From: Thiomargarita sp.
Lineage (GTDB): Bacteria > Pseudomonadota > Gammaproteobacteria > Beggiatoales > Beggiatoaceae
DNA: 16,278 nt
NCBI GenBank assembly: GCA_020721025.1
Contig: DYNO01000062.1
Location: 1 to 16,278, forward strand
Reading direction: 5' to 3'
Of the stretch, positions 7,552 through 15,482 are shown piece after piece. Made by a program: the position numbers and the translations under genes. Numbering within the stretch: the stretch's first letter is position 1; each line of letters begins with the position of its first letter. Below the pieces are notes generated by a model. That model made no database searches, was not told the origin of the DNA, and saw only the letters and a program-made list of their open reading frames with translations.

Positions 7552-8398
7552 TCAATCTGAAATTAATTTCTTTGAGCAAGCATTGGAAAGCTTTGCAACC
7601 CCCGAACAACTGTTCTATAAACTTTCGTCCGGTTATTTTGCCTATATACCAAAAAGAGTTGATTCTGAAGAACAAACATTGCAAAGTAGAAATTCTTTAA
7701 TTGGACGCTTCACAGAAAAGTGGTGCAGAGATATACTCGATCCCATAGCCTGTGAATTTGGATTATTCGCTGTTAATGGCATGATATGCGACGAATTGGG
7801 TTTAGGCAAGAAAACAAGTGCAGACGTAGCCTTTTGTAAGACTGCTGAAGTTACTCAGAAACCTGATGATGTGAAAATTGTATTTGAAGTTAAGATGTCT
7901 ATTGTTTCCAACTATCAGTATGATCCGGCTGAGAGAAAATTGATTCTGAAAGGTGATTATAAATCTCATAAGGGGCAACCCTCACTTCAACGATCTGATA
8001 GTATGTTAAAAGCTATTGGCAAATCGGTTAATATTCGAGTTTCTGGGAGTGCTTCTCGTAAGATTCCTATTATTGTTTTGGGAAATGCGCCTATTGCTGA
8101 AAGTTACCAATCAAAAGTGGATTTTTTAAAGACCGCCGGCATTATACAAAATTTTTTATCTTTAAACCCTACCCCAACAAATTCTGATTATGTCAATGAA
8201 ACTCCTCTGAAAGGATTTCAAACAATTTCTCAACTGGATCAACTCAGACAAATTATTTCTCAAGCAATTCACTCCGACCTAAATTTCTTTTCATCAATGG
8301 TTCCGAAACCTCAGTTAGGTGAGTTTATTCGTATTGCAGCCCAAGAAAAAACGGATATAGAACGGGCAAATAAATTTCTAAGTTTAATATATGGGTAA
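7523..8398 (+). CDS. Putative type II restriction endonuclease, PD-(D/E)XK-like
   Basis: A protein of up to 291 residues, assigned mainly from context and one motif. SADVAF places Asp101 and FEVK places Glu122 and Lys124, a D-x20-ExK arrangement matching the PD-(D/E)XK nuclease core. Glu65 in the upstream helix (GRFTEKWCRDIL) may be another active-site acid. It overlaps the DNA methyltransferase by 8 bases, a standard restriction-modification arrangement. I do not recognise a characterised isoschizomer, so the recognition site is unknown. Starts at ATG 7523 or 7535 both lack a ribosome binding site, and a well-formed frame upstream points to a frameshift near 7538-7551 (see the small open frame). 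The base composition is AT-rich: 7561-7620 has 22 G+C of 60, against 32 of 60 in clpP at 7081-7140. This suggests horizontal acquisition. Nuclease identity is likely but unproven. Confidence 0.65.
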   Translation: MDFIMSLWNDQSEINFFEQALESFATPEQLFYKLSSGYFAYIPKRVDSEEQTLQSRNSLIGRFTEKWCRDILDPIACEFGLFAVNGMICDELGLGKKTSADVAFCKTAEVTQKPDDVKIVFEVKMSIVSNYQYDPAERKLILKGDYKSHKGQPSLQRSDSMLKAIGKSVNIRVSGSASRKIPIIVLGNAPIAESYQSKVDFLKTAGIIQNFLSLNPTPTNSDYVNETPLKGFQTISQLDQLRQIISQAIHSDLNFFSSMVPKPQLGEFIRIAAQEKTDIERANKFLSLIYG

Positions 8399-9296
8399 TA
8401 TGAAATATAATCGTAAGGGTACAGAAACCAGTTCATTTGGAACACAGGGGAGAGTTAATCATAACTCTGAAAAATTCTACGACTCCAAACTCTATCAGGA
8501 ACTGAACAAAAATCCATTGCTCGATTCGCAAGAGTCAGTTTTTCCTGATGAATATCTCAATTCGGTGATTTTGGGCAGTTGTGAAAATATGTGTGCGCTT
8601 CCCGATAATTCTCTGCATTTGATGATCACTTCCCCGCCTTACAATGTTTCTAAAGAATACGATCAGGATTTATCCCTTCAAGAATATTTGCAACTTCTAA
8701 CCAACGTATTTACCGAAACTTATCGAGTATTGGTCAATGGCGGGCGGGCGTGTATCAATATCGCTAATTTGGGACGTAAACCCTACATCCCATTGTCTCA
8801 TCACGTTTCCCATCTCATGGCAAATATTGGTTTTAACATGCGCGGCGAAATTATTTGGGATAAAGCATCGAGTGCCAGTCCATCTACTGCGTGGGGAAGT
8901 TGGCAAAGTGCCTCGAATCCGACCTTGCGAGATGTGCACGAATATATTCTTGTATTTTCTAAAGGAAGTTACAAGCGTGACAAGGGTGAAAAACTCAATA
9001 CTATCAACCGGGAAGAATTTATGGCGTGGACAAAATCCATCTGGACAATGCAGGCTGAAAGCGCGAAACGGATTGGACATCCTGCCCCATTTCCCGAAGA
9101 ATTGCCCACTCGGTTGATTCAATTGTATTCATTTACTGACGATATTGTGCTTGATCCCTTCATGGGTAGCGGGACAACGGCGGTAGCGGCACTGAAAGCG
9201 CAACGCAATTTTGTCGGTTACGAAATCAGCGAAGACTATGTGAAATTGGCAAATCAACGTATCTCCATGACTAGAAAGCAAATTACCTTGTTTTAA
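8391..9296 (+). CDS. Site-specific DNA methyltransferase, beta class (likely N4-cytosine)
   Basis: A protein of up to 301 residues using S-adenosylmethionine to modify DNA and protect host sites from the paired endonuclease. The catalytic motif IV is TSPPYN at residues 80-85. The SAM-binding motif I, DPFMGSGTT, comes later at 255-263; this order defines the beta class. HPAPFPEELP (230-239) is a further typical segment. T/S-SPPY is most often seen in N4-cytosine enzymes, while N6-adenine enzymes usually have DPPY, so N4-methylcytosine is favoured but not certain. The N-terminal FGTQGRVNHNSEKFY region is common in this type of enzyme. ATG 8391 overlaps the endonuclease stop; ATG 8400 is an alternative start. 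The target recognition region probably lies between about residues 150 and 220. An intact modification gene is expected even if the nuclease is broken. Confidence 0.9.
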   Translation: MGNMKYNRKGTETSSFGTQGRVNHNSEKFYDSKLYQELNKNPLLDSQESVFPDEYLNSVILGSCENMCALPDNSLHLMITSPPYNVSKEYDQDLSLQEYLQLLTNVFTETYRVLVNGGRACINIANLGRKPYIPLSHHVSHLMANIGFNMRGEIIWDKASSASPSTAWGSWQSASNPTLRDVHEYILVFSKGSYKRDKGEKLNTINREEFMAWTKSIWTMQAESAKRIGHPAPFPEELPTRLIQLYSFTDDIVLDPFMGSGTTAVAALKAQRNFVGYEISEDYVKLANQRISMTRKQITLF

Positions 9297-9308
9297 ACTC
9301 CCACCTTC

Positions 9309-9343
9309 AAAATCAGGATTCGCCACTCACTGAACCTGATTTT
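9309..9343 (+). terminator. Possible terminator after the methyltransferase
   Basis: AAAATCAGG (9309-9317) and CCTGATTTT (9335-9343) are perfectly complementary over 9 bases with a 17-base loop, 12 bases after the methyltransferase stop. The 3' arm itself ends in TTTT, and the A/T ends are symmetrical, so it could work in either direction. The stem is G+C-poor. The rest of the 9344-9550 gap contains no gene I can support. Confidence 0.4.
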
Positions 9344-9454
9344 AGACAATCTCATTGAACATAAGTGGGCTCAGTCTAAGGCTCTTCGCAGGAATAACAA
9401 TTCAACTGCCTCTCTCCTCGCGCTAAAAACTTAAATCGAGATGAAAGGTGTTGA

Positions 9455-9485
9455 TTGCAACAAATTCGTAGAAAGTGTTATAGTT
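9455..9485 (+). promoter_or_regulatory. Weak candidate promoter for the lipoprotein gene
   Basis: TTGCAA at 9455-9460 and TATAGT at 9480-9485 have a long 19-base spacer. They lie about 65 bases before the ATG at 9551. The -10 has five of six consensus bases, but the spacing is unfavourable. Confidence 0.25.
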
Positions 9486-9550
9486 AGCATCATGTGAGCT
9501 TGAATTTATTGCTCCGGTCAAGTATTTATTTTAAACACAAGGAAAACTTT

Positions 9551-10021
9551 ATGAAAACGAGTATTATCAGCATGTTAATGATTGCTGTGGTTGCGCTGGG
9601 AGGGTGTCAATCCACAGGCGGTACCGGTTTAAACAAGCAAACGGCAGGTGCTGCAATTGGCGGTATTTTGGGAGGTTTGGGCGGCTCACAAATTGGTAAA
9701 GGGCGGGGGCGTGATGTTGCGATGGTGGTTGGTGCATTGGCGGGGGCAGCTGTTGGTAGTATGATTGGCTCAAGTATGGATGAAACGGATCGGATGCAAG
9801 CCCAAGGTGCTTTGGAAAAAACCCCGGATAGACAACCTGTGGTGTGGCAAAATCCTAACACCAATGCGCAATATGAAGTGACACCCACTCGCACCGTGCA
9901 AACTTCTCGGGGCGCGTGTCGTGAATACACCACTAAAGCTGTGATTAATGGTAAGAAGGAAACAGTGTATGGCTATGCGTGTCGTCAACCGGATGGAACA
10001 TGGCAAGAAGAAAAGAAATAA
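9551..10021 (+). CDS. Glycine-zipper lipoprotein (17 kDa surface antigen-like)
   Basis: A 156-residue envelope protein. The N-terminus is a lipoprotein signal peptide (MKTSIISMLMIAVVALGGC) with lipobox LGGC and lipidated Cys19, so the mature protein should be anchored in a membrane, probably the outer one. A glycine-zipper segment follows (about 32-75), with small-residue repeats in two hydrophobic stretches (AGAAIGGILGGLGG and VGALAGAAVGSMIG) separated by GKGRGRD. This matches the family containing the rickettsial 17 kDa antigen and SlyB-like proteins. The C-terminal region has two cysteines (123 and 144) that could form a disulfide in the periplasm. The ATG at 9551 is chosen because AAGGAA lies 8-13 bases upstream and because it begins the signal peptide; an in-frame upstream start at 9494 would bury it. 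The exact role is unknown; such proteins are often linked to envelope integrity. Confidence 0.88.
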   Translation: MKTSIISMLMIAVVALGGCQSTGGTGLNKQTAGAAIGGILGGLGGSQIGKGRGRDVAMVVGALAGAAVGSMIGSSMDETDRMQAQGALEKTPDRQPVVWQNPNTNAQYEVTPTRTVQTSRGACREYTTKAVINGKKETVYGYACRQPDGTWQEEKK

Positions 10022-10089
10022 GCTGTTTTTAGAAGTGGCTGATTTGGTTAGGATTTTTGATTGACTGATACACTTTCCTAAATTGTGCG

Positions 10090-10139
10090 AAAAAGGCGAT
10101 TTTGACCACTTCTTCAGAGACGGTTGAGTCGCTTTTTTT
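10090..10139 (+). terminator. Intrinsic terminator after the lipoprotein gene
   Basis: AAAAAGGCGA (10090-10099) pairs with TCGCTTTTTT (10129-10138) over ten positions, one of them G-U. Inner GACC/GGTT pairing continues the hairpin, and a run of seven T ends the structure (10133-10139). It is 69 bases after the stop of the lipoprotein gene and isolates that gene from the signalling operon. Confidence 0.7.
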
Positions 10140-10208
10140 ATGAATTCTGATTCAAACAATTGCTATCAGATTGTTCATGCTTCACTTTCAATTTTTAACG
10201 TCTAAATC

Positions 10209-10217
10209 TGCTAAAAT
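10209..10217 (+). promoter_or_regulatory. Candidate extended -10 element before the hybrid kinase gene
   Basis: TGCTAAAAT fits the extended -10 pattern (TGn followed by TAAAAT). No good -35 is visible. Transcription would start near 10224, only a few bases before the TTG at 10230. If the element is real, it favours the ATG at 10278 as the true start of the kinase. Confidence 0.25.
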
Positions 10218-10229
10218 CGGAACTTAGCA

Positions 10230-13200
10230 TTGACCAAAGGATTTGCCATCGCGCCCAACTTCACGCTACTTAACGCAATGTCGCTTGATTCCAATCATCT
10301 TACGCTGCGGACTTATCTTAACGACAGTTTAATGAAAAATATATTATCTCATTTTGAATCCACATTACATCCCGACCGTATTTTACAGGGTGTTACTCAA
10401 GTTACTCAGCATTTACTCACTACCCTCAATTACACGGAAGCTATCCGTTACGCGCTCGCGACAGTGGCTGAATTGACTGGAGCGGGTCGTGTGTATATCT
10501 ATGAAAATCATCCTCATCCTGACACTGGAGAGGAGGCAATGAGTCAACGCTTTGAATGGCACACCCGGGGCAAAAAATTGTGGGTGAATCAACCGAGATT
10601 GCAAAATTTATCTTACGGCGTGTTCTTGCCGCGTTGGTATCCGCGACTGTTTAGTGGCAACTCGATTGGTGGCTTGGTCAAAAACTTTCCCAAAGAAGAA
10701 AGCCAAGTTTTTGAACGTAAAAAGATTATTTCTATTTTACTCGTGCCAATCTTGTTTAATCAAGAATTTTGGGGTTTCATCGGCATTGACGACTGTTTTC
10801 ACGAGCGCGAATGGTCAAATCCCGAACAATTTCTCCTCAAGGCAGCGGGCGACAGTATTCGTGGGGCAATGGCGCGCCAACAAGCCGAATTAGCCCTGCG
10901 TCGGAGTGAGGAAAAATTCCGTACCATCATCGAACATAACAGTGATGGCATGTTGATTTTAGATAATAAGGGAGTGATTCGTTTTGCCAATCCCGCCGCT
11001 GAATGGTTATATCAAACGGGCGAAGGCGATGGCTTGGTCGGTAAACGCTTCACAGCCCACGATTTTGTGCCCACGTTCAGCGGTTCAAAAACCGAAATTT
11101 GCATTCTCGACCGCGCCAGTATGCACCGAACGGTAGAATTGCAATTGGCAGAAAGTGAATGGGAAGGACGACCCGCGCTGATTTTATCACTACGAGACAT
11201 CACCGAGCGCAAACGGATTGAACACGCATGGCAGGACGAAGTGCGTCGTACTCAATTGATTTTACAAAATTCAATGGACGGATTTTGTGTACTTAACTTA
11301 TCCGGCTACATTTTAGAAGTCAATCCCGCGTTTTGCATCGTTTTAGGCTATAAACCCAAAGAGTTAGCCCATAATCATATCAAAATGCTCTGTGATCGCC
11401 ACACCTGTCGCTTTTTGCTGCAAAAACGTCGTTTGGTACGACAACAGGGCTGGGGCATGTTTGAAGTAGAATTGTTCAGTCGCAACGGGGCAAAAGTGTT
11501 GATGGAAATGAGCGCGAACTTTGTGCAAGATTCTACGCATGGCATGTTTTATTGTTTTGTCCGGGACATTACGCGTCGCAAGGAAGTCGAATTAAAAATG
11601 TTGGAGGCAAAGGAACAAGCCGAAGCTGCCAGTCGCGCTAAAAGTGAATTTCTCGCCGCGATGAGTCATGAAATTCGCACGCCGATGAATGCTGTGATTG
11701 GCATGACCGACTTATTACTGCAAACTCCATTGGATAAACAACAGCGGGTTTATGTGGAAACGGTACGCAGCGCGGGAGATAATTTATTAGCAATCATTAA
11801 CGATATCTTAGATTTTTCAAAAATTGAAGCAGGGAAACTCAATTTAGAACGAGTGGCTTATGATTTAACAGCAACAATTGAAGAAGTGGTTGATTTATTT
11901 GCCGTATCCGCGCATAAGAAAAATTTAGAACTGCATTGTTTGGTGCCCACCCTGCCCAAATTAGTCTATGGCGATCCGGTGCGATTAAGACAAATTTTCA
12001 ATAACTTACTAAATAATGCCATCAAATTCACCACCGCCGGTGATGTCAGCTTTACAGCAAAAATTCTCCAGAAAAATGAGCAAGAAATACAACTAAAATT
12101 TGCAATCAAGGACAGTGGCATCGGCATGACTCCCCAAACCTTGTGCCAACTATTTCAACCATTTTCTCAAGCCGACAGCTCCACCACCCGCAAATTTGGC
12201 GGCACCGGGTTGGGACTCGCCATTGTCAAAAACTTAATAGAAATCATGGGCGGCACGATTCAGGTGGACAGTGGGTTGCAACAGGGCAGTACCTTTTGGT
12301 TAACTTTGCCGTTGCAATTGGTTGAAAATCAAGCAGAAATATCAAAGGAATGGGAGGGCTTATGCGGTTTAATTATCTCCCCCAAGGCAGAAATACATGA
12401 CTTTTTACTTGAACAAACCAAAATTTGGAACTTTCAAACCGAATCCGTTGCCGACATGACACAAGCACGGGTCAGTTTACAGGGACGCAATCGCCCTTAT
12501 GATTTTATCTTATTGGACATACCCGTAACTGCTCACCCACTATTGCCGGAACGTGCGACATGGGTCTCTACGTTGCGGGCTGAATTTCCCCAAATTCCTA
12601 TTTTAATTCTCAAACTCACCACAGAAAAAGAATCGCACCCGACCGAGATCACCATCACTAAACCTTTGACTCGCCCCAAATTCTTCGCCGCGCTCGACAA
12701 ACTGTTCGGCACTGCTGAAAAAGATGTCCCCGCGACCAGTCAACCCCGGCTGCAATCTGAAAAACTACTCAATCGGCGTGTATTAGTGGTCGAAGATAAC
12801 TCAATTAATCAATTAGTTGTTGGTGACATGCTCTCTCGCTTGGGCTGTCAATACGAAATCACTGACAACGGTCGCAAGGCTGTCACTCGGTTATTCTCAT
12901 CACCACATCAACTACCACCATTTGAACTCATTTTAATGGACTGTCACATGCCAGAAATGGACGGTTTTGAAGCCAGTCGCGAAATTCGTCATCACGAAAC
13001 TATGACCGCCAGCGGGCACATTCCTATCATCGCCCTCACCGCCAATGCGATGCAAGGTGATCGAGACCTGTGTCTGCGCGCCGGCATGGATGATTATTTG
13101 AGTAAACCACTGAAAACGCAAGAATTACGAGTTGTGCTATTGCGTTGGTTGCCCAATAAACTTCCCCTTCGAGTCTATCGCACGCCAACCGTTGCCCTTG

Positions 13201-13670
13201 ATTCTAAAATAGCTCCGGTCTGCTTGAAACCCGCTGAAAATTTTGAAGATAGCCCTCTGATAACTTCGCCTGCCATTAATGATAAAATGGACTCCCTACA
13301 TGAATTGCATCTCAAATTATCGCAATTACCTGTACTTGATGAGAGACATTTAGCTGGATTGCGTAAAGATACGCGTGATGAACTATTTCAACGGTTAGTG
13401 CAAATCTTTCTCGCTGAACTTCCCAACTATGTGAGCAAAATTTGTCACGCGTTGGAACTGCAAGATGGTGAAGCTTTGTTTCAAGCCGCACATAAAATGA
13501 AGGGTAGTACCTCTAGTTTGGGGGCGCGCCGGATACATGCACTTTGTTTACAATTGGAAAATATGGGACGTGCCGGTGAGTTTGCAGCTGCACGAAGTTT
13601 GGTCTCTACTCTTTTAACGAAGGAGAGCGAACATCTCAAACAAGCCTTGGAGAATATTAATCATGTTTGA
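10230..13670 (+). CDS. Soluble tripartite hybrid sensor histidine kinase (GAF-PAS-PAS-HK-REC-REC-HPt)
   Basis: A phosphorelay kinase of up to 1146 residues with no transmembrane segment, so it should sense a cytoplasmic signal. Domains in order: GAF-like (about 50-215), PAS (about 226-330), PAS (about 340-450), a short coiled coil, HisKA with phosphoacceptor His480 (MSHEIRTPMN), and HATPase with N-box (NNLLNNAIKF), DSGIGM at 628-633 and GGTGLGLA at 657-664. Next comes a degenerate receiver (about 711-828), then a full receiver (Glu855, Asp856, phosphoacceptor Asp904, Lys959). Last is an HPt domain with His1088 (AAHKMKGS). The layout resembles BarA/ArcB-type relays with a cytosolic sensor. The TTG at 10230 has GGAA 7 bases upstream; ATG 10278 (residue 17) and ATG 10332 (residue 35) are alternatives that lose no domain. 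It overlaps the next gene by 8 bases, so the two are translationally coupled and probably partners. The ligand is unknown. Confidence 0.93.
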   Translation: MTKGFAIAPNFTLLNAMSLDSNHLTLRTYLNDSLMKNILSHFESTLHPDRILQGVTQVTQHLLTTLNYTEAIRYALATVAELTGAGRVYIYENHPHPDTGEEAMSQRFEWHTRGKKLWVNQPRLQNLSYGVFLPRWYPRLFSGNSIGGLVKNFPKEESQVFERKKIISILLVPILFNQEFWGFIGIDDCFHEREWSNPEQFLLKAAGDSIRGAMARQQAELALRRSEEKFRTIIEHNSDGMLILDNKGVIRFANPAAEWLYQTGEGDGLVGKRFTAHDFVPTFSGSKTEICILDRASMHRTVELQLAESEWEGRPALILSLRDITERKRIEHAWQDEVRRTQLILQNSMDGFCVLNLSGYILEVNPAFCIVLGYKPKELAHNHIKMLCDRHTCRFLLQKRRLVRQQGWGMFEVELFSRNGAKVLMEMSANFVQDSTHGMFYCFVRDITRRKEVELKMLEAKEQAEAASRAKSEFLAAMSHEIRTPMNAVIGMTDLLLQTPLDKQQRVYVETVRSAGDNLLAIINDILDFSKIEAGKLNLERVAYDLTATIEEVVDLFAVSAHKKNLELHCLVPTLPKLVYGDPVRLRQIFNNLLNNAIKFTTAGDVSFTAKILQKNEQEIQLKFAIKDSGIGMTPQTLCQLFQPFSQADSSTTRKFGGTGLGLAIVKNLIEIMGGTIQVDSGLQQGSTFWLTLPLQLVENQAEISKEWEGLCGLIISPKAEIHDFLLEQTKIWNFQTESVADMTQARVSLQGRNRPYDFILLDIPVTAHPLLPERATWVSTLRAEFPQIPILILKLTTEKESHPTEITITKPLTRPKFFAALDKLFGTAEKDVPATSQPRLQSEKLLNRRVLVVEDNSINQLVVGDMLSRLGCQYEITDNGRKAVTRLFSSPHQLPPFELILMDCHMPEMDGFEASREIRHHETMTASGHIPIIALTANAMQGDRDLCLRAGMDDYLSKPLKTQELRVVLLRWLPNKLPLRVYRTPTVALDSKIAPVCLKPAENFEDSPLITSPAINDKMDSLHELHLKLSQLPVLDERHLAGLRKDTRDELFQRLVQIFLAELPNYVSKICHALELQDGEALFQAAHKMKGSTSSLGARRIHALCLQLENMGRAGEFAAARSLVSTLLTKESEHLKQALENINHV

Positions 13671-15339
13671 AGTAGATAAGAAACCTTTGGTATTGGTGGT
13701 CGATGATGACATCTTCATGCGAGGGATGCTGCAAAGTTTGTTGGAAGAACAAGGATATCATGTCGCAGAAGCTCAAGATGGTGTGGAAGCTTTGAATTAC
13801 TTTCGACAACATCGCCCAGATTTGGTTTTGATGGATGCCGCGATGCCAGTGATGGATGGATTTTCCGCGTGTGCAGAATTAACACGGTTGCAAAAGGAGT
13901 TGGAAGTGGATACCCCAGTCATCATGGTAACGTCGCTGGATGATGAGCAATCGGTCGATAAGGCTTTTGATGCGGGGGCTGTGGAATATATCACTAAGCC
14001 GGTGCATTGGTCAGTTTTGCGACATCGAGTTCAGGTTATTTTGCAAGCGCGTTGGGCTGAAGATGCGTTGCGACAGAGCGAAGCACGATTTCGTGGCATT
14101 TTTGAGCAAGCCGCGATGGGTATTGCCTTGGTTAATTTGGACGGACGGACGGTTCATGCGAATGCCGCGCTGCAAAAGATGTTGGGACAGCCGGAAGAAT
14201 CTTTGCTGTCGAAGGTGTTTCCCAAGTTGTTCTACCCGCAAGACTCCTTGGTTGAAAAGGAATTTAAACAACATCTTCTCAGTGGACAGCGCAGTTTTTA
14301 TCAGATGGAAAAGTATTTTTTTCGTCCCGGTAGCGCGATGTTATGGGGACGGTTAACCACTTCGCTGGTCATCGATAATAAACAGCATCCACAATATTTT
14401 GTTGAAATGGTTGAAGATATTACTGAACGTAAACGGACAGAGGCGCGGCAGCGGTTGGCTGCAAAGGTGTTTGAGACGACTTCTGATGCGGTTATGATTA
14501 CTAATGCAGAGGGCAATATTATTGATGTAAATCAAGCCTTTCTCTTGTCAACGCATTATAGTTATGAGGAAGTGTTGGATAAAAACCCGCGATTTTTACA
14601 ATCTGGACATCATGATCGTGTGTTTTTTGAACAGATGTGGACGCAGGCGCGGGAAACTGGACGGTGGCGGGGGGAAATTTGGAATCGGCGTAAAAATGGC
14701 GAGGTTTATTCCTCCTGGATGTCCTTGAGCGCAGTGCGCGGCGAACACAATGAAATTACGCATTACGTTTCAGTCTATTCTAACATCAGTTCTCTCGGCG
14801 AAGATGATGAACGGATACGATTATTGACCCATTATGATTCTTTGACAGAGTTACCAAATCGGTTATTATTTAATGAGAATATCACCCGCGCGTGTCGGCA
14901 AGAAGAACGGTTAGCGTTGTTATATCTTGATTTGGATGATTTTAAACAAATCAATGAACATTTTGGGTTTAACGTGGGCGATGAACTGCTTAAAATGATT
15001 GCAAAACGGTTAAAGCAATGCCTGCGTGAAGGCGATACGGTGGCGCGTTTGGATGACGATGAGTTTGGAATTATTTTAGCCCCGTTGTATCAAGACTATG
15101 ATGCTCGGTTAGTTGCTGAGGGTATTTTTGCTGCCTTTGCAGAACCTTTTGTCGTGCGAGAACAGGCAGTCGAAATTGACTGTAATATCGGAATTTGTAT
15201 TCATGTCAATAGTATATTACCTTCTCACCAACCGAACAGCAATCATATAGAAATATTAATTCAACGTGCAGATATGGCAATGTACTTAGCGAAGGAAGCC
15301 GGCAAGAATACTTATCACATCCATTCCGGGCTGGAATAA
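13663..15339 (+). CDS. Response regulator REC-PAS-PAS-GGDEF with degenerate active site (DDDEF)
   Basis: A 558-residue output protein. The receiver (about 8-128) is intact: Asp14/Asp15, phosphoacceptor Asp58 (LVLMDAAMPVMDG), Thr90 and Lys112. Two PAS domains follow (about 138-257 and 262-378), each ending in a typical linker, and a GGDEF domain covers 385-553. The entry motif YDSLTELPNR and the metal-site DLDDFKQIN (Asp423) are kept. However, the signature that gives the family its name reads DDDEF at 464-468 instead of GGDEF. A usually conserved histidine in the following GHxxGD is phenylalanine (GFNVGD). The RxxD motif (Arg455-Asp458), five residues before DDDEF, is retained. Loss of both glycines should abolish diguanylate cyclase activity, so it may act as a c-di-GMP receptor or scaffold. 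There is no EAL domain. ATG 13663 overlaps the kinase stop in ATGTTTGA, so the kinase is its likely phosphodonor. Confidence 0.92.
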   Translation: MFEVDKKPLVLVVDDDIFMRGMLQSLLEEQGYHVAEAQDGVEALNYFRQHRPDLVLMDAAMPVMDGFSACAELTRLQKELEVDTPVIMVTSLDDEQSVDKAFDAGAVEYITKPVHWSVLRHRVQVILQARWAEDALRQSEARFRGIFEQAAMGIALVNLDGRTVHANAALQKMLGQPEESLLSKVFPKLFYPQDSLVEKEFKQHLLSGQRSFYQMEKYFFRPGSAMLWGRLTTSLVIDNKQHPQYFVEMVEDITERKRTEARQRLAAKVFETTSDAVMITNAEGNIIDVNQAFLLSTHYSYEEVLDKNPRFLQSGHHDRVFFEQMWTQARETGRWRGEIWNRRKNGEVYSSWMSLSAVRGEHNEITHYVSVYSNISSLGEDDERIRLLTHYDSLTELPNRLLFNENITRACRQEERLALLYLDLDDFKQINEHFGFNVGDELLKMIAKRLKQCLREGDTVARLDDDEFGIILAPLYQDYDARLVAEGIFAAFAEPFVVREQAVEIDCNIGICIHVNSILPSHQPNSNHIEILIQRADMAMYLAKEAGKNTYHIHSGLE

Positions 15340-15374
15340 ACTCCACTGTGAAATGATTCAATGGCATCAAGCTG

Positions 15375-15396
15375 TCGTCGCTATTTATCGTCGCTA
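15375..15396 (+). repeat. Short direct repeat TCGTCGCTA x2
   Basis: TCGTCGCTA occurs at 15375-15383 and again at 15388-15396, 13 bases apart, in the 143-base gap between the GGDEF gene and the open-ended last gene. It could be a paired regulator site or chance. Nothing else stands out in this gap except an AT-rich run before the next ATG. Confidence 0.3.
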
Positions 15397-15482
15397 AAAA
15401 AGATTCTTTGATTGAATTCAGTTTATTATCATCAACTACCTTCTTTTTGTTGGATATAGCCCAATAAAAACGATATAAATTT

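Noticed and set aside
8697..9122. Long frames on both strands inside the methyltransferase
   Set aside because: The methylase motifs are intact in the forward frame at 8391-9296; the others are shadows with no motif.
9441..9497. Short ATG frame (18 codons) before the lipoprotein gene
   Set aside because: Too short, no ribosome binding site, and it covers the candidate promoter.
9494..9550. Upstream in-frame start for the lipoprotein
   Set aside because: It would add 19 residues before the signal peptide; the ATG at 9551 has the ribosome binding site.
9770..10159. 129-codon reverse-strand frame over the end of the lipoprotein gene
   Set aside because: It runs through the terminator hairpin and the coding region of a clear family member; no recognisable protein.
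15340..15482. Remnant of an EAL domain after the GGDEF gene
   Set aside because: Reading beyond the stop at 15337-15339 gives nothing like an EAL domain; the GGDEF domain ends naturally.
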